Below, one piece after another: positions 15,994 to 25,297 of a stretch of DNA of 64,000 nucleotides (position 1 is its first letter; every line of letters starts with the position of its first letter). The notes under the pieces were generated by a model, which saw only the letters and a program-made list of their open reading frames with translations, had not been told where the DNA came from and ran no database searches. The stretch is from Candidatus Wallbacteria bacterium (GTDB lineage: Bacteria; Muiribacteriota; JAQTZZ01): the NCBI GenBank assembly GCA_028687545.1, contig JAQTZZ010000007.1, positions 85,252 through 149,251 of the forward strand, in the 5' to 3' direction. The position numbers and the translations under genes are program-made.

Positions 15994-17054
15994 TCCAGAT
16001 CCTGTTCGTTCCAGTCGTCATCTTTAAGCGGTGTGGAGGCACTGCAGTTCCTGCAGCATTCAAATTCACTTAAATCCCGGTTCAGATGCGCCTTTCGCAG
16101 ACGATAAGCTTTCTCCCCCCACCAGATTTCCCGGAAATTCTCGTGATGCAGGCTGCCCAGGCTGAGTTCACGCCTGTTGTCCTGACAGCAGGGCAACAGG
16201 GTGCCGTCTGCATCGATCAGTGGAGACGTGAAAGGATGCGCACAGGGATTGTTCCTGCCCCCGGATCGCATGCCTACACTATTGTCCAGCTCCCGCTCCT
16301 CCCTGGTGGAAATCGCCGAAATCCCCAGCTCAGCTGAAACGGACAGGAAAAGCCTGTCCATTTCCTCCTGATCGCCTTTGTAAGACCTCAGAGGCCTGAT
16401 AAATACATTATCACCCATTTTCCCCAGAGCGGAAAATTCTTCATTGTTTAAAGTGCTGATCAGACCAGCATCCCCGAATTCGGCAAGCCTGGATTGCCAG
16501 GTGACTGCAAATTTCCGGGTTTCTTCGTGATTTTCCGGCATTACAAGAAAACAGAGGCTGACTTTCGGATAGTCAAGTCCCGATTTCTTTCTTTGCGAAA
16601 GAAAATTGAGGACATTCTCTTCCACTTTTTTCAGCTCCCCATTTCGTCTGATGCAATGATAGGTTTCCTCAGTAACAGCGTCGAGGGAAAAATAGATTCT
16701 GCCGATCCTCCCCTGCTCCCTGTGGCAGTTTAGCAGCGAAAAAAGACGGCTGGTAAGGTCGGGATTCAGATAGGTGCCGTTTGTATAAAATTCAATGTTC
16801 TGGAAAAACCTCTGCTCCAGGTTCCTGGAAAAAAGCAGTTCCATGATCCGGTAAAAATCCGGGTGAGCAAGTGGTTCACCCAGATAAAATGAATAGATGG
16901 TCTGGAATCCTACATCGCACTCCAGGATTTTTTGAAGAACTCCAAGCGGCAGAAATTCATGCTTCTCTCTCATTCCTGTCTCAAGAGTATGTGGACACAT
17001 GATGCAATCCAGGTTGCAGTAATTTGTCAGGGCAAGCTGCAGGTGTTTGATCAT
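15990..17054 (-). CDS. Radical SAM/SPASM domain protein
   Basis: 354 residues. The radical SAM motif CNLDCIMC has Cys13, Cys17 and Cys20. Near the C terminus are CAHPFTSPLIDADGTLLPCC and a final FECCRNCSA, which form the auxiliary-cluster SPASM domain. SPASM enzymes modify peptides, proteins or sugars. No small precursor peptide is visible next to it, so a carbohydrate or lipid target inside this glycan-type operon is as likely as a peptide. It overlaps both neighbours by 4 nt. Confidence 0.87.
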   Translation of the reverse strand: MIKHLQLALTNYCNLDCIMCPHTLETGMREKHEFLPLGVLQKILECDVGFQTIYSFYLGEPLAHPDFYRIMELLFSRNLEQRFFQNIEFYTNGTYLNPDLTSRLFSLLNCHREQGRIGRIYFSLDAVTEETYHCIRRNGELKKVEENVLNFLSQRKKSGLDYPKVSLCFLVMPENHEETRKFAVTWQSRLAEFGDAGLISTLNNEEFSALGKMGDNVFIRPLRSYKGDQEEMDRLFLSVSAELGISAISTREERELDNSVGMRSGGRNNPCAHPFTSPLIDADGTLLPCCQDNRRELSLGSLHHENFREIWWGEKAYRLRKAHLNRDLSEFECCRNCSASTPLKDDDWNEQDLE

Positions 17055-18157
17055 TTCAGTTCATCAGCGATCTTGAGCAGAGACTCGATCACATAATCCA
17101 CTTCTTCGTCGGTCATTTCAGGATAAATCGGAAGTGCGAAGTTCTCCCTGCAGGCCAGCTCTGAATTGGGCAGATCTCCTGATTTCCAGCCGAGATCCGC
17201 GAAGCACTCCTGCAGGTGGAGAGCCTGCGGATAGTAAATCATGGTGGAAACTCCAAGCTCGGATAAGCGCTCTCTGATGGTGTCCCTTTGATGGTGGAGG
17301 AGCACATACATATGATAGACATGAGTGACGTCCGGATCAGATTCAGGGATGGAAAAGATGCCTTTAAACGACTTGTTGTAGCGGATTGCTATTTCCCGTC
17401 TCCGCTGGTTCCAGCTGTCAAGTTGTGGCAGCTTCACATTGAGGACTGCGGCCTGAAGCTCGTCCAGGCGGCTGTTCAGACCTATGAATTTATGAAAATA
17501 TTTTTTCTTGGCACCGTGCACTCTCAGAATCCTGATACGTTCGGAAAGTTCAGGGTCATTCACTGCTACACAACCGCCGTCTCCGTAAGCACCGAGATTT
17601 TTTGTAGGATAGAAGGAGAAGCAGGAAGCTACCCCGAAGGAACCGATTTTCCGTCCCCTGTATTCCGCACCGATCGCCTGCGCGCTGTCTTCCACTATCG
17701 CCAGTCCATGTGATCCGGCAATTTCAGACAATCCTTCCATGTCGCAGGGGTTACCGTATAAATGCACTGGGATCAAAGCTTTTGTCCTTCCAGTGATCTT
17801 CTTCTTCACTTCTTCCGGATTCAGGTTAAAAGTCCGAAGGTCAATGTCGCAGAATACCGGTTTCGCACCCAGCCTGGTAATGCAGGAGGCGGTGGCAAAG
17901 AAACTGTAAGTGGTAGTGATCACCTCGTCGCCTGGCTTGATGCCGAGTGCCATCAGGCTAAGCAGCAGGGCGTCCGAACCTGAAGCCAAGCCGATCGCGT
18001 CCCTCACTCCCAGATAAGAGGCCATGGATTGTTCAAATCGCTGGACTTCAGGTCCGAGAATGAAAGCCCCCCTGGCCATCACAGCCTGGAGGGCGCAGTC
18101 CAACTGATTCTTCAACTGCCTGTACTGCCGGTTCAGTCCCAGAAATTCGACTTTCAT
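17051..18157 (-). CDS. DegT/DnrJ/EryC1-family sugar aminotransferase
   Basis: 368 residues. Conserved features are GLASGSDALLLSLMALGI, IVEDSAQAIGAEY, and the PLP-lysine motif SFYPTKNLGAYGDGG with Lys186. The family puts an amino group on a nucleotide-linked keto-sugar (as in WecE, FdtB, WbpE). The start overlaps the stomatin-like gene by 4 nt, and the stop overlaps the radical SAM gene by 4 nt. The tight chain with a glycosyltransferase suggests synthesis of a surface glycan carrying an amino sugar. The exact sugar cannot be told. Confidence 0.92.
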   Translation of the reverse strand: MKVEFLGLNRQYRQLKNQLDCALQAVMARGAFILGPEVQRFEQSMASYLGVRDAIGLASGSDALLLSLMALGIKPGDEVITTTYSFFATASCITRLGAKPVFCDIDLRTFNLNPEEVKKKITGRTKALIPVHLYGNPCDMEGLSEIAGSHGLAIVEDSAQAIGAEYRGRKIGSFGVASCFSFYPTKNLGAYGDGGCVAVNDPELSERIRILRVHGAKKKYFHKFIGLNSRLDELQAAVLNVKLPQLDSWNQRRREIAIRYNKSFKGIFSIPESDPDVTHVYHMYVLLHHQRDTIRERLSELGVSTMIYYPQALHLQECFADLGWKSGDLPNSELACRENFALPIYPEMTDEEVDYVIESLLKIADELK

Positions 18158-19257
18158 TTCTTTCCTGTTTCCATGGACGGGTTCTGGGATAGCTTCGCAG
18201 CTGCAGGAGCGACATCCGGGTTAAGATTGATCGAGCTGAAAATCTCTTTTACCGATCCCAGTGAAGATAAAAGCGTGGATGCTTCAAATGGCAGGAAAAT
18301 GGTCTTGTTCTTGCCTTCTGTGCACATTTTGGTAAAAGCTTCGATATACTTGATTGCCACCAGATAGCTGACTGGATTGGTTTTATCTCCGATCGCCCTT
18401 TTGATGAAATCAATGGCATTGGACTCGGCATCAGCTACGTTTCTGATTGCCACGGCCTGCCCTTCAGCGAGCAGTATCTGCTGCTGCCTTTTGCCCTCAG
18501 CTTCCAGGATCTGCTTCTGCCTTGTGCCCTCGGCTTCGGCGACTGTAGCGTCCCTGACACCTTCCGCTTTCAGTACTGCTGCTCTCTTGAAGCCTTCGGC
18601 TTCCAGAATATTGGCACGCTTGGTTCGTTCAGCGTTCATCTGCTTTTCCATGGCTACTCTGATCTCGTCAGGGGGATTGATGTCCTGCAGTTCCACTCTG
18701 TGCACCTTGACGCCCCATTTGTCAGTGGCTTCGTCCAAGATCAGGCGCAGCTTGTTGTTGATCGTTTCGCGTGAACTCAGAGTCTGGTCAAGGTCCATTT
18801 CACCGATCACATTACGCAAGGTGGTCTGGGTCAGCTTCTCAATGGCTTCAGGCAGGTTGGCGATCTCGTAAACGGCTTTTTTAGGATCTGTGATCTGAAA
18901 ATAGAGAAGCGCGCTGATTTCAATCCCGACATTATCCCTGGTGATCACGTTCTGTCTGGGAAAGTCGTATACCGCTTCCCGCAGGTCGATCCTGTCGATT
19001 TCCCTGATCCTCACCACCTGACGCCTGGTGAGCATGTCGTTTTCCACGTATCTCCAGACAATGCGCCTGTTCTGGTCGATCATGGGTATTATGAAATGCA
19101 GCCCGGAATCCAGGGTTTTGTAATAACTTCCAAGTCTTTCAATGATCATCACTTCCGCCTGCCTGACCAGCACAATGCCCTTGTATCCAAGTACAATCAC
19201 CATCACGGCCAGAATCAGCAGCACAAATGAACCAAAACTGGTTTCCAGTAAAAACAT
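18154..19257 (-). CDS. SPFH/Band 7 (stomatin, slipin or QmcA type) membrane protein
   Basis: 367 residues. One N-terminal transmembrane segment, then the Band 7 domain (VLVRQAEVMIIERLGSY, GLHFIIPMIDQ, DNVGIEISALLYFQITDP), then an alanine/glutamate-rich coiled coil with repeated AEGxRQKQILEAEG-like units. Such proteins form membrane microdomains and cages. It is paired with NfeD immediately upstream, the usual operon partner. Its stop overlaps the aminotransferase start, an unusual downstream partner. Confidence 0.92.
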   Translation of the reverse strand: MFLLETSFGSFVLLILAVMVIVLGYKGIVLVRQAEVMIIERLGSYYKTLDSGLHFIIPMIDQNRRIVWRYVENDMLTRRQVVRIREIDRIDLREAVYDFPRQNVITRDNVGIEISALLYFQITDPKKAVYEIANLPEAIEKLTQTTLRNVIGEMDLDQTLSSRETINNKLRLILDEATDKWGVKVHRVELQDINPPDEIRVAMEKQMNAERTKRANILEAEGFKRAAVLKAEGVRDATVAEAEGTRQKQILEAEGKRQQQILLAEGQAVAIRNVADAESNAIDFIKRAIGDKTNPVSYLVAIKYIEAFTKMCTEGKNKTIFLPFEASTLLSSLGSVKEIFSSINLNPDVAPAAAKLSQNPSMETGKK

Positions 19258-19268
19258 CCACTCCTCCT

Positions 19269-19742
19269 TTATTTGCTTTCTTTCAGTGCAACAATGACTT
19301 TGTTTCCATCAACCTGCTTTACAGTCACCAACATCCCGGCTTTGACAATCGAATCATTTTCACTGCGGGCAGCCCAGAGCTCTCCGCCCACCCTGGCGCG
19401 CCCGATTCCATTCTTGTTGTCAATATCTTCAGTGACAGTGGCTTCCCTTCCGATCAAACCTCCGACATTGCTGACATAACTATCAGTTTTTTTCGAGATC
19501 AGCTTGAGATACACATCCCTGAAAGTAGCCAGCACAATCAGAGTGATCAGAGAAAAGGCCAGCAACTGGAATTTGAATGAAACGCCGAGAAAAGCCAGAA
19601 GTCCTGTGAATACTGCGCCCACGCCGAAACACAGCATCACGAAACCGGTGGCCATTGTAAGCATTTCGAAGATGATGAAGGCGATGCCTACCAGCACCCA
19701 GACAAGCCACGGTTCAAAGTATATACCGCCCGGCAGATGCAT
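19269..19742 (-). CDS. nfeD: NfeD-family membrane protein (short form)
   Basis: 157 residues. Three or four hydrophobic segments in the first 85 residues (WVLVGIAFIIFEMLTMATGF, then FGVGAVFTGLLAFLGV) are followed by an OB-fold-like soluble domain (IGREATVTEDIDNKNGIGRA, then GELWAARS). NfeD proteins accompany SPFH proteins. This is the short form without the ClpP-like serine protease domain. It is first in the minus-strand operon, with GGAGG before the ATG and a TATAAT at 19770-19775. Confidence 0.88.
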   Translation of the reverse strand: MHLPGGIYFEPWLVWVLVGIAFIIFEMLTMATGFVMLCFGVGAVFTGLLAFLGVSFKFQLLAFSLITLIVLATFRDVYLKLISKKTDSYVSNVGGLIGREATVTEDIDNKNGIGRARVGGELWAARSENDSIVKAGMLVTVKQVDGNKVIVALKESK

Positions 19743-19859
19743 ATTTTCCTCCGTTTTATTATTTTTTTTATTATAGCAGAAATCACTGTCCCTCGCCAGA
19801 ATCCGCTCAAGTTTCTGCCTGAACTGACGATAAACATTCGAAAGACCGTTGGGGGAATC

Positions 19860-20288
19860 ATGAAAACACTTGGAATCCTTTTACTGGTACTGCTTTTCAC
19901 AGCCGTTTATGCTGACTGTAACCCATTGCGCGAGGAATTTCTGGCCTATTCGCTTGGACGGACTGCTGACAGGACAATCAGACTGGACATGAAACCCGCA
20001 GCACAGGAGCTCGACATCATTCCAGCAGAAGATACCGGTTATTTTCAGCAGAAAAAGAAGCTTTTCCTGGAAAGCATTTTAAAAAACATGCACAATGGCT
20101 TCAATGGATGGCTTAGAGAAGAACTTAACGAGCAAAACAACCTGGAAAACAGTTTCAACAAGACTTTCTATACAGATCAGAAGGAGCTGGAACTTAAAAA
20201 CCTGTTGCCGAGCAAACCTTTGGGAAATGAACTGAAACTGAAATCGGAACCTGAACTGAAGGAAGGGTTTGAAATTACCGTCGCCTGA
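19860..20288 (+). CDS. Small secreted protein, unknown
   Basis: I start it at the ATG at 19860 because it follows GGGGGAA and opens a signal peptide (MKTLGILLLVLLFTAVYA, then DCNP). The longer open frame from 19737 overlaps the nfeD promoter. 142 residues, charged and mostly helical, with a C-terminal stretch of alternating Lys/Glu/Leu-Pro. A Cys directly after the signal region could be a lipobox variant (VYADC) but is poor. I recognise no family. A terminator follows. Confidence 0.65.
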   Translation: MKTLGILLLVLLFTAVYADCNPLREEFLAYSLGRTADRTIRLDMKPAAQELDIIPAEDTGYFQQKKKLFLESILKNMHNGFNGWLREELNEQNNLENSFNKTFYTDQKELELKNLLPSKPLGNELKLKSEPELKEGFEITVA

Positions 20289-20323
20289 TCAAAAGCTTAA
20301 TTGTATACTCTCCTCCTCAACTG

Positions 20324-20350
20324 ATCCGGGCATAACCCCGGATTTTTTTT
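20324..20350 (+). terminator. Rho-independent terminator
   Basis: Stem ATCCGGG / CCCGGAT with loop CATAAC, followed by eight T (20343-20350). It ends the small secreted-protein gene and abuts the corA stop on the other strand. Confidence 0.8.
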
Positions 20351-21311
20351 ATTTAAACATCCCTTTTTTCCAGAAAACATAAAGACTGAACAGAAACAGA
20401 ACTCCTGACAGGCCCGCCACAAACCAGAAACCAAAAGGATGTCCAGTGGTGTTGACACCCCAGGGAACATTCACGTTCATTCCCCAGAAGCTTGAAATCA
20501 TGGTAGGAATGGCAATGCAGATCGTGACCATGGTCAGAAATTTCATCACAATATTCAGGTTGTTGCTGATGACTGAGGCGAATGCATCCATCATGCCTGA
20601 GAGGACATCCCCATACATCTGGACCATCTCCAGAGCCTGTCTGTTTTCGACCACTACATCTTCCAGGATTTCGTCGTCCTCTTCAAAGGCCTGCAGCAGT
20701 GTGAACTGCTCGTTAGCCCGCAACTTGAGCAGTTTTTCAGTCACAATCTGATTCCCGCGCAATGAAGCCGTGAAATAGGTCAAGCTCTTTTCCAGTTCCA
20801 TCAGCTGGTAGATTTCTTCGTTCCGCATCGATCTGCGAAGATTTCTCTCCAGTTCGTCAGTACGGCGGTTGATCTGGGTCAGGAGCTTAAGGAACATGGT
20901 GGCGCATTTCAGGAGCAATTGGAACAGAAACCTGGTTTTTTTATCGGTCCAGAAATGCTTGATCTTTGAATTGAGGAACTCCCTGAGAAGCTCATTTTCT
21001 TCCAGGCAGACAGTGATCATGAAATTCTCGGACACGATTATCCCGAGCGGTACAGTGTCATAGCGGTCGCTTCCCATTATTTTAGGGGTATTGATAATCA
21101 CCAGTATGCAGTTATCCTGAATCTCAACTCGGGAGCTCTCTTCAGGGTCGAGGGCTGCTCTCAGTATGTCGAATCCGATGCCTGTTTTAAGCGAAACTGA
21201 AGTCATTTCCTCTGTTCTGGGAGCTTCAAGATTGATCCAGACTTCTGGACAGATCTTTTCCAGATCTATTTCAACCAGTTCCGCATCATTGGTTTTCAGA
21301 ATCCTAAGCAT
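20349..21311 (-). CDS. corA: CorA-family magnesium/divalent cation transporter
   Basis: 320 residues. A soluble N-terminal domain, a long helix, and two C-terminal transmembrane segments with the GMN selectivity motif (Gly277-Met278-Asn279, in SFWGMNVNVPWG). The length is normal. It mediates passive Mg2+ or other divalent-metal influx as a pentamer. The ATG is preceded by TTGACT-17-TAAATT with only 6 nt between -10 and ATG, so a leaderless mRNA is likely. The gene is alone on its transcript. Confidence 0.93.
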   Translation of the reverse strand: MLRILKTNDAELVEIDLEKICPEVWINLEAPRTEEMTSVSLKTGIGFDILRAALDPEESSRVEIQDNCILVIINTPKIMGSDRYDTVPLGIIVSENFMITVCLEENELLREFLNSKIKHFWTDKKTRFLFQLLLKCATMFLKLLTQINRRTDELERNLRRSMRNEEIYQLMELEKSLTYFTASLRGNQIVTEKLLKLRANEQFTLLQAFEEDDEILEDVVVENRQALEMVQMYGDVLSGMMDAFASVISNNLNIVMKFLTMVTICIAIPTMISSFWGMNVNVPWGVNTTGHPFGFWFVAGLSGVLFLFSLYVFWKKGMFK

Positions 21312-21317
21312 GCTTAC

Positions 21318-21346
21318 AATTTAGTCTGGTCACGGGTGCGAGTCAA
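21318..21346 (-). promoter_or_regulatory. Leaderless promoter of corA
   Basis: On the minus strand TTGACT (21341-21346), 17-bp spacer, TAAATT (21318-21323), 6 nt (GTAAGC), then ATG at 21311. No Shine-Dalgarno. Confidence 0.65.
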
Positions 21347-21383
21347 GATTCAACTTTCAGTATTTAACGTTGATTGATAGACT

Positions 21384-22412
21384 ATGTCCATGTCCGGACG
21401 TCTGCTGCTCGCATTGTTTTTGATTTCCACAGCTGTGCATGCCTTTGATCCGGCAGATTTTCAGATCTGCATCAGTGAATCAGGGCTGAATTCTCTGCTG
21501 CCTGTAATTTTCAACGGTACGCGGATCTCGGACCCCTCGGTCAGCCTGCGGCGGGATCAGTTTGTCCTCAAAGTGCAGATAAGGATTCAGTCGCTGCCGC
21601 TTGAACTGAAATTCATAGGGGAGCTGTCGACCTGTGAAAGCGGAGCAGTGGATCTTAACATCAATTCCTGCCTGCACGGCCTGCTTTCAGAAGAAAAAGA
21701 CGACACCAGACGCTATCTGCACTATCTGATTGACGCCATCAATTCCATTCCTGTCGGAAACCCCGGCCGGAAGATCTCGGCTACTTTTGTGGATTCTGCA
21801 GAGTATCTTGCCACTGTCAGACTCTCCCCTTCTGAATTGGCACTTCTTCCGTCTTTGGGTAAAATCCGGATTCAGACCGCCCAGCTGAGGGAGAGAATGC
21901 TTGTGATCTCCAGTTCCCTGAAACCGGTTCTGAACGGCAGAAAAGATTTCCAGGCTTTTCTAGGCAACGGTCTTCTCAACAAACTGCTGCTCAAATTCAC
22001 AGCCAGGCAGCCGCCTGATTCCCCGCAGATCATTGAAACCAGGTTCAATCCGGGAAAGAAAGCCGGCATCTCGTTCCAGTTCAGGAATGATCCGGAATGT
22101 GCGATGCTTGATCTGGTCCTTTCCCTGAAAGTGCTGAAACCGGACTGGTTTTCGCTCGACTCTGCAGTCCGGAAATCCGACCGGCCTGTGGATCTCAACC
22201 GGCGATTGAGCTACATCACCAGGATCCTCAACCATAACATTGAAATTCTCTCAACCGCAGAAGGCAACAAGACCAAATTCTCAGTCACAGGAAACCGTGT
22301 CTATTTCAACCTGAGCTTTGACGACCTGATGCCGCTGAAATGGGCACCTGAGATTTACGAAGCAGACCTGGAAAAGGATTACTTGCTGCTGAACGCGAAA
22401 TATCCGGAATAG
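21384..22412 (+). CDS. Secreted protein, unknown
   Basis: 342 residues with a signal peptide (LLLALFLISTAVHA). The remainder is a beta-rich body with alternating hydrophobic residues, DFQICISESGLNSLLPVIF near the N terminus and FDDLMPLKWAPEIY near the end. Alternation of amphipathic strands and a long middle helix would fit a lipid-binding TULIP-like fold, but I see no family motif and this is only an impression. A duplicate ATG (MSM) marks the start; no clear ribosome site is seen. It is convergent with the M28 peptidase gene. Confidence 0.6.
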   Translation: MSMSGRLLLALFLISTAVHAFDPADFQICISESGLNSLLPVIFNGTRISDPSVSLRRDQFVLKVQIRIQSLPLELKFIGELSTCESGAVDLNINSCLHGLLSEEKDDTRRYLHYLIDAINSIPVGNPGRKISATFVDSAEYLATVRLSPSELALLPSLGKIRIQTAQLRERMLVISSSLKPVLNGRKDFQAFLGNGLLNKLLLKFTARQPPDSPQIIETRFNPGKKAGISFQFRNDPECAMLDLVLSLKVLKPDWFSLDSAVRKSDRPVDLNRRLSYITRILNHNIEILSTAEGNKTKFSVTGNRVYFNLSFDDLMPLKWAPEIYEADLEKDYLLLNAKYPE

Positions 22413-22431
22413 GCCGCGGTAGTGAAATGAG

Positions 22432-23406
22432 TTACTTCGCCAGTTCAAGAATTGCTGCACTGTTGCCTTCCACTGCCTGAGCCATGCGGTTGTAGTCCAG
22501 TTTCTCGTAAGTGTCGCCTGCAGTATGATAATAAGGGTTGCGGTAATAAGAAGTGTCTGTGATCATGATCGCCGGATAGCCGTTCTCCCAGAAAGACCAG
22601 TGATCCGACGAATCTACTCCCTGGATGAAGGAATACTTCGTCAGTTCATAAAGAGGCAGACTGCAGGAGCGGCGGAACATGCCAGCGAGCTTCTCCATAG
22701 CAGCCGAACTATTCTTATCGCCGACAGCGAGGAGAAAATTTCCTGTGGAAGGGTATTTCCAGACAAGTGGCAGCGGAATCTTCTGCGAATGCGGTTCATC
22801 TGAATAATAACCGAGCATTTCCAGAATCACGGCAAGATATATTTTTTCACCATTCTCGCGCAGTTTGTTCGCATAGACTTTGCTGCCCATGTATTCGGTC
22901 TGAAAATATGGCGGCTCCTCGTTTACAAAAGCCACGAAGCGGATCTTACGCCTGGTTTTTGATGCACTGAGTTTCTTCGCCACCTCAATCAGCACCGCCA
23001 CAGCGCTCGCGTTGTCATCAGCCCCGGGATTGTCACAGGTGTCGTAATGCGCTCCCACGATCAGGATTTCCGCAGTCGGATCCGTTCCTGCCAGCTCGGC
23101 TATTAGATTCGAAACCGGCCTGCCCACAACATGGTAACTCTGTTCAGTGACATCCAGTCCGCAGGCTTCCAGCCTGTCCGCGATATAGCCCGCTGTCTGT
23201 TGCATTGCATGATACTTCCGGGTACTGCGGTCACCGAATTCGTGGGACAGGGTGTAGACATGATTTTTCAACTCCCTGACAGTAAGTGAAACCGAGTCCA
23301 GGCTGGATACTTTATTCTGCAACGGTGGCTTCCTCATACTCCCCTTTAATGCAAAGGTCACCAGGCAAAGCAGTATCAGTAAAAATGTGATTCTAAGGAA
23401 CTTCAA
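22432..23406 (-). CDS. Secreted M28-family zinc aminopeptidase
   Basis: 324 residues from a TTG start with an N-terminal hydrophobic segment (ITFLLILLCLVTFAL). M28 metal ligands are visible in GAHYDTCDNPGADDNAS (His, Asp), FVAFVNEEPP (Glu pair), EMLGY and NPYYHTAGDT (His). A C-terminal HWSFWENGYPAIMITDT segment is also typical. It would cleave N-terminal residues from peptides outside the cytoplasm. It starts 18 nt after the carbamoyltransferase gene on the same strand. Confidence 0.9.
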   Translation of the reverse strand: MKFLRITFLLILLCLVTFALKGSMRKPPLQNKVSSLDSVSLTVRELKNHVYTLSHEFGDRSTRKYHAMQQTAGYIADRLEACGLDVTEQSYHVVGRPVSNLIAELAGTDPTAEILIVGAHYDTCDNPGADDNASAVAVLIEVAKKLSASKTRRKIRFVAFVNEEPPYFQTEYMGSKVYANKLRENGEKIYLAVILEMLGYYSDEPHSQKIPLPLVWKYPSTGNFLLAVGDKNSSAAMEKLAGMFRRSCSLPLYELTKYSFIQGVDSSDHWSFWENGYPAIMITDTSYYRNPYYHTAGDTYEKLDYNRMAQAVEGNSAAILELAK

Positions 23407-23424
23407 ACAGTCACCGCGTATATC

Positions 23425-25119
23425 TCATTTTCCCTTCTGCCCATCTTTCTCGATCACGAAATTGTTCAGCACCAGCATGTCGATCTGGGTGCTGAGAAAG
23501 CATTTCAAAGCATCTTCAGGAGTGCAGACGATCGGTTCATGATTGTCGTTGAAGGAAGTGTTGATCAGCATCGGAACACCAGTAAATTCGTCGAATCTGC
23601 GGATCAGGTCGTAATAGAGGCCGTCGTCGCAGGTCACTGTCTGGACCCTGCACGAGCCATTGATATGAACTGCAGAGGGTATGACGGTCTTCTTTTCAGT
23701 TAGTACATTCGCTGTCTGGAGCATGAATGGATTAGTGAACTCCCTGTCAAACCATTGCCCCATTTTCTCGCGCAGCACACTCACACCGTAAGGCCTGAAC
23801 CACTCCCGATGCTTGACGTTCTGGTTGAGATGATCCCTCATGCCCGGGATGCGGGGGTCGGCAAGAATGCTCCTGTTGCCTAGCGCTCTGGGTCCGAATT
23901 CCATCCTGCCCCGAAACCAGCCTGCAGTTTTCCCGCCCGCGAGCTTGGCAGCCAGATATTTCAAAAGCTGCGGCTCTTCCATTTCCCGGTATTTCAGTCC
24001 GCTGTTAGTCAGAATCATCCGGATCTCACCATTCCCATACTCTGGACCCAGGCTCGCTGATTTCATCACGAAATCCCTGTGCTTGACCATCAGAACATTG
24101 TAAACCAGCAGAGCTGCTCCCAATGCGCAGCCGGTGTCTCCAGCTGCAGGTTGGATGTAAATATCCCTGACATCGGTCAGATTAAGGATTTTACTGTTTA
24201 AAACGCAGTTGAGAAAAATCCCTCCGGCAAGGCAGACGTTACTGCAGCCGGTTTCTGAAACAGCCCGCCCTACAATCGTTAGAACACAATCTTCAACGAT
24301 TTTCTGCAATGTGGCAGCCAGATTGAAATGCTTCGAGTTCAGCTCCCCGTTTTTTTCCCTTGGAGGTCCGAAGATTCGCACGAATTCCTTTTTGTACATC
24401 AATCCGCCGCTCTCAAAATCAAAATATCGAAAGTCGATCTCAAAGCTGCCGTCATCCCTGATCCGCACGATCTTCTTGAATTCAGGGTAAAACTCCGGCT
24501 CCCCGTAATCAGCCAGAGCCATCACTTTGCCTTCTCCGCTGTTGACTTCAAATCCCAGATAGGATGTCAGGGCAGAATAAAGCAACCCAAGGGAATTAGG
24601 ATAATTAAGCTGCTTCAGCATTTTAATGTCATTACCTTCTCCTATCCCAACAGTCAGTGTAGCCATTTCCCCCAATCCGTCCGCTGTTACAATCACAGCC
24701 CGTTCAAAGGGAGATACCAGGAAGGCACTGGCGGCATGCGAAAGATGGTGCCTGGAAAACAGGGTTTGATTGCCGTAACCCAATTCGCCCTTTAACAGCA
24801 GAGGGAAAATCAGTCGTTCTCCCAGATAAAGCGGCAAAACACGGAAAAATGCCTCGGCTGATCTGGGAAAGGAATGGATAAAGGCACTGATCACGCGGTA
24901 AAATTTAAGATAAGGTTTTTCGTGGAATACGATGTAATCGATGTCATTGATCGTTAAATCAGCCTGATTTAAACAAAAATTAACAGCGCTGATCGGAAAA
25001 ACAGCAGAATGTTTTTTGCGATTGAAGCGTTCTTCCTGAGCGGCAGCCACTACCTTGCCGTCGCAGACCAGGCAGGCTGCTGAGTCATGATAGTAGCAGG
25101 AAATTCCCAGAATGTTCAT
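23425..25119 (-). CDS. Carbamoyltransferase (NodU/CmcH/TobZ family)
   Basis: 564 residues. The N-terminal Kae1-like domain has ILGISCYYHDSAACLV, EERFNRKKH and RHHLSHAASAFLVSPF. VCLAGGIFLNCVLNSKI binds nucleotide. The C-terminal domain has MEFGPRALGNRSILADPR. It makes carbamoyl-adenylate from carbamoyl phosphate and passes the carbamoyl group to a hydroxyl, usually on a sugar or natural product. Its start follows directly after a 53-aa DUF5989-like gene, a known companion. The acceptor is unknown; the glycan-type operon at 14-18 kb is a candidate user. Confidence 0.93.
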   Translation of the reverse strand: MNILGISCYYHDSAACLVCDGKVVAAAQEERFNRKKHSAVFPISAVNFCLNQADLTINDIDYIVFHEKPYLKFYRVISAFIHSFPRSAEAFFRVLPLYLGERLIFPLLLKGELGYGNQTLFSRHHLSHAASAFLVSPFERAVIVTADGLGEMATLTVGIGEGNDIKMLKQLNYPNSLGLLYSALTSYLGFEVNSGEGKVMALADYGEPEFYPEFKKIVRIRDDGSFEIDFRYFDFESGGLMYKKEFVRIFGPPREKNGELNSKHFNLAATLQKIVEDCVLTIVGRAVSETGCSNVCLAGGIFLNCVLNSKILNLTDVRDIYIQPAAGDTGCALGAALLVYNVLMVKHRDFVMKSASLGPEYGNGEIRMILTNSGLKYREMEEPQLLKYLAAKLAGGKTAGWFRGRMEFGPRALGNRSILADPRIPGMRDHLNQNVKHREWFRPYGVSVLREKMGQWFDREFTNPFMLQTANVLTEKKTVIPSAVHINGSCRVQTVTCDDGLYYDLIRRFDEFTGVPMLINTSFNDNHEPIVCTPEDALKCFLSTQIDMLVLNNFVIEKDGQKGK

Positions 25120-25281
25120 CTAAAGCCCTGCGTAGATGAACGACAGCACCGCCGTAGGTCCGATCGTGTAGATCAGGACGGCGAGCAACGCGAACAGGAT
25201 CAGGATCGGAGAAATGAAATAGAGTTTGTGTTTTTTAATCATGTAGATTGTCTCACGAAAAATGTAAAAAAACTTGCCCAT
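25120..25281 (-). CDS. DUF5989-like 53-aa membrane microprotein next to the carbamoyltransferase
   Basis: I read this ORF directly from the minus strand: ATG at 25281, stop TAG at 25120-25122, immediately before the carbamoyltransferase ATG. The peptide begins MGKFFYIFRETIYMIKKHKL, then has one transmembrane helix (FISPILILFALLAVLIYTIG) and ends AVLSFIYAGL. The layout of a charged amphipathic start, one helix and a final FIY motif matches the small DUF5989 proteins commonly found beside carbamoyltransferases. AAGGAG lies upstream. Its role is unknown, perhaps membrane anchoring. Confidence 0.75.
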   Translation of the reverse strand: MGKFFYIFRETIYMIKKHKLYFISPILILFALLAVLIYTIGPTAVLSFIYAGL

Positions 25282-25297
25282 TCCTTACTCCTTGAAA

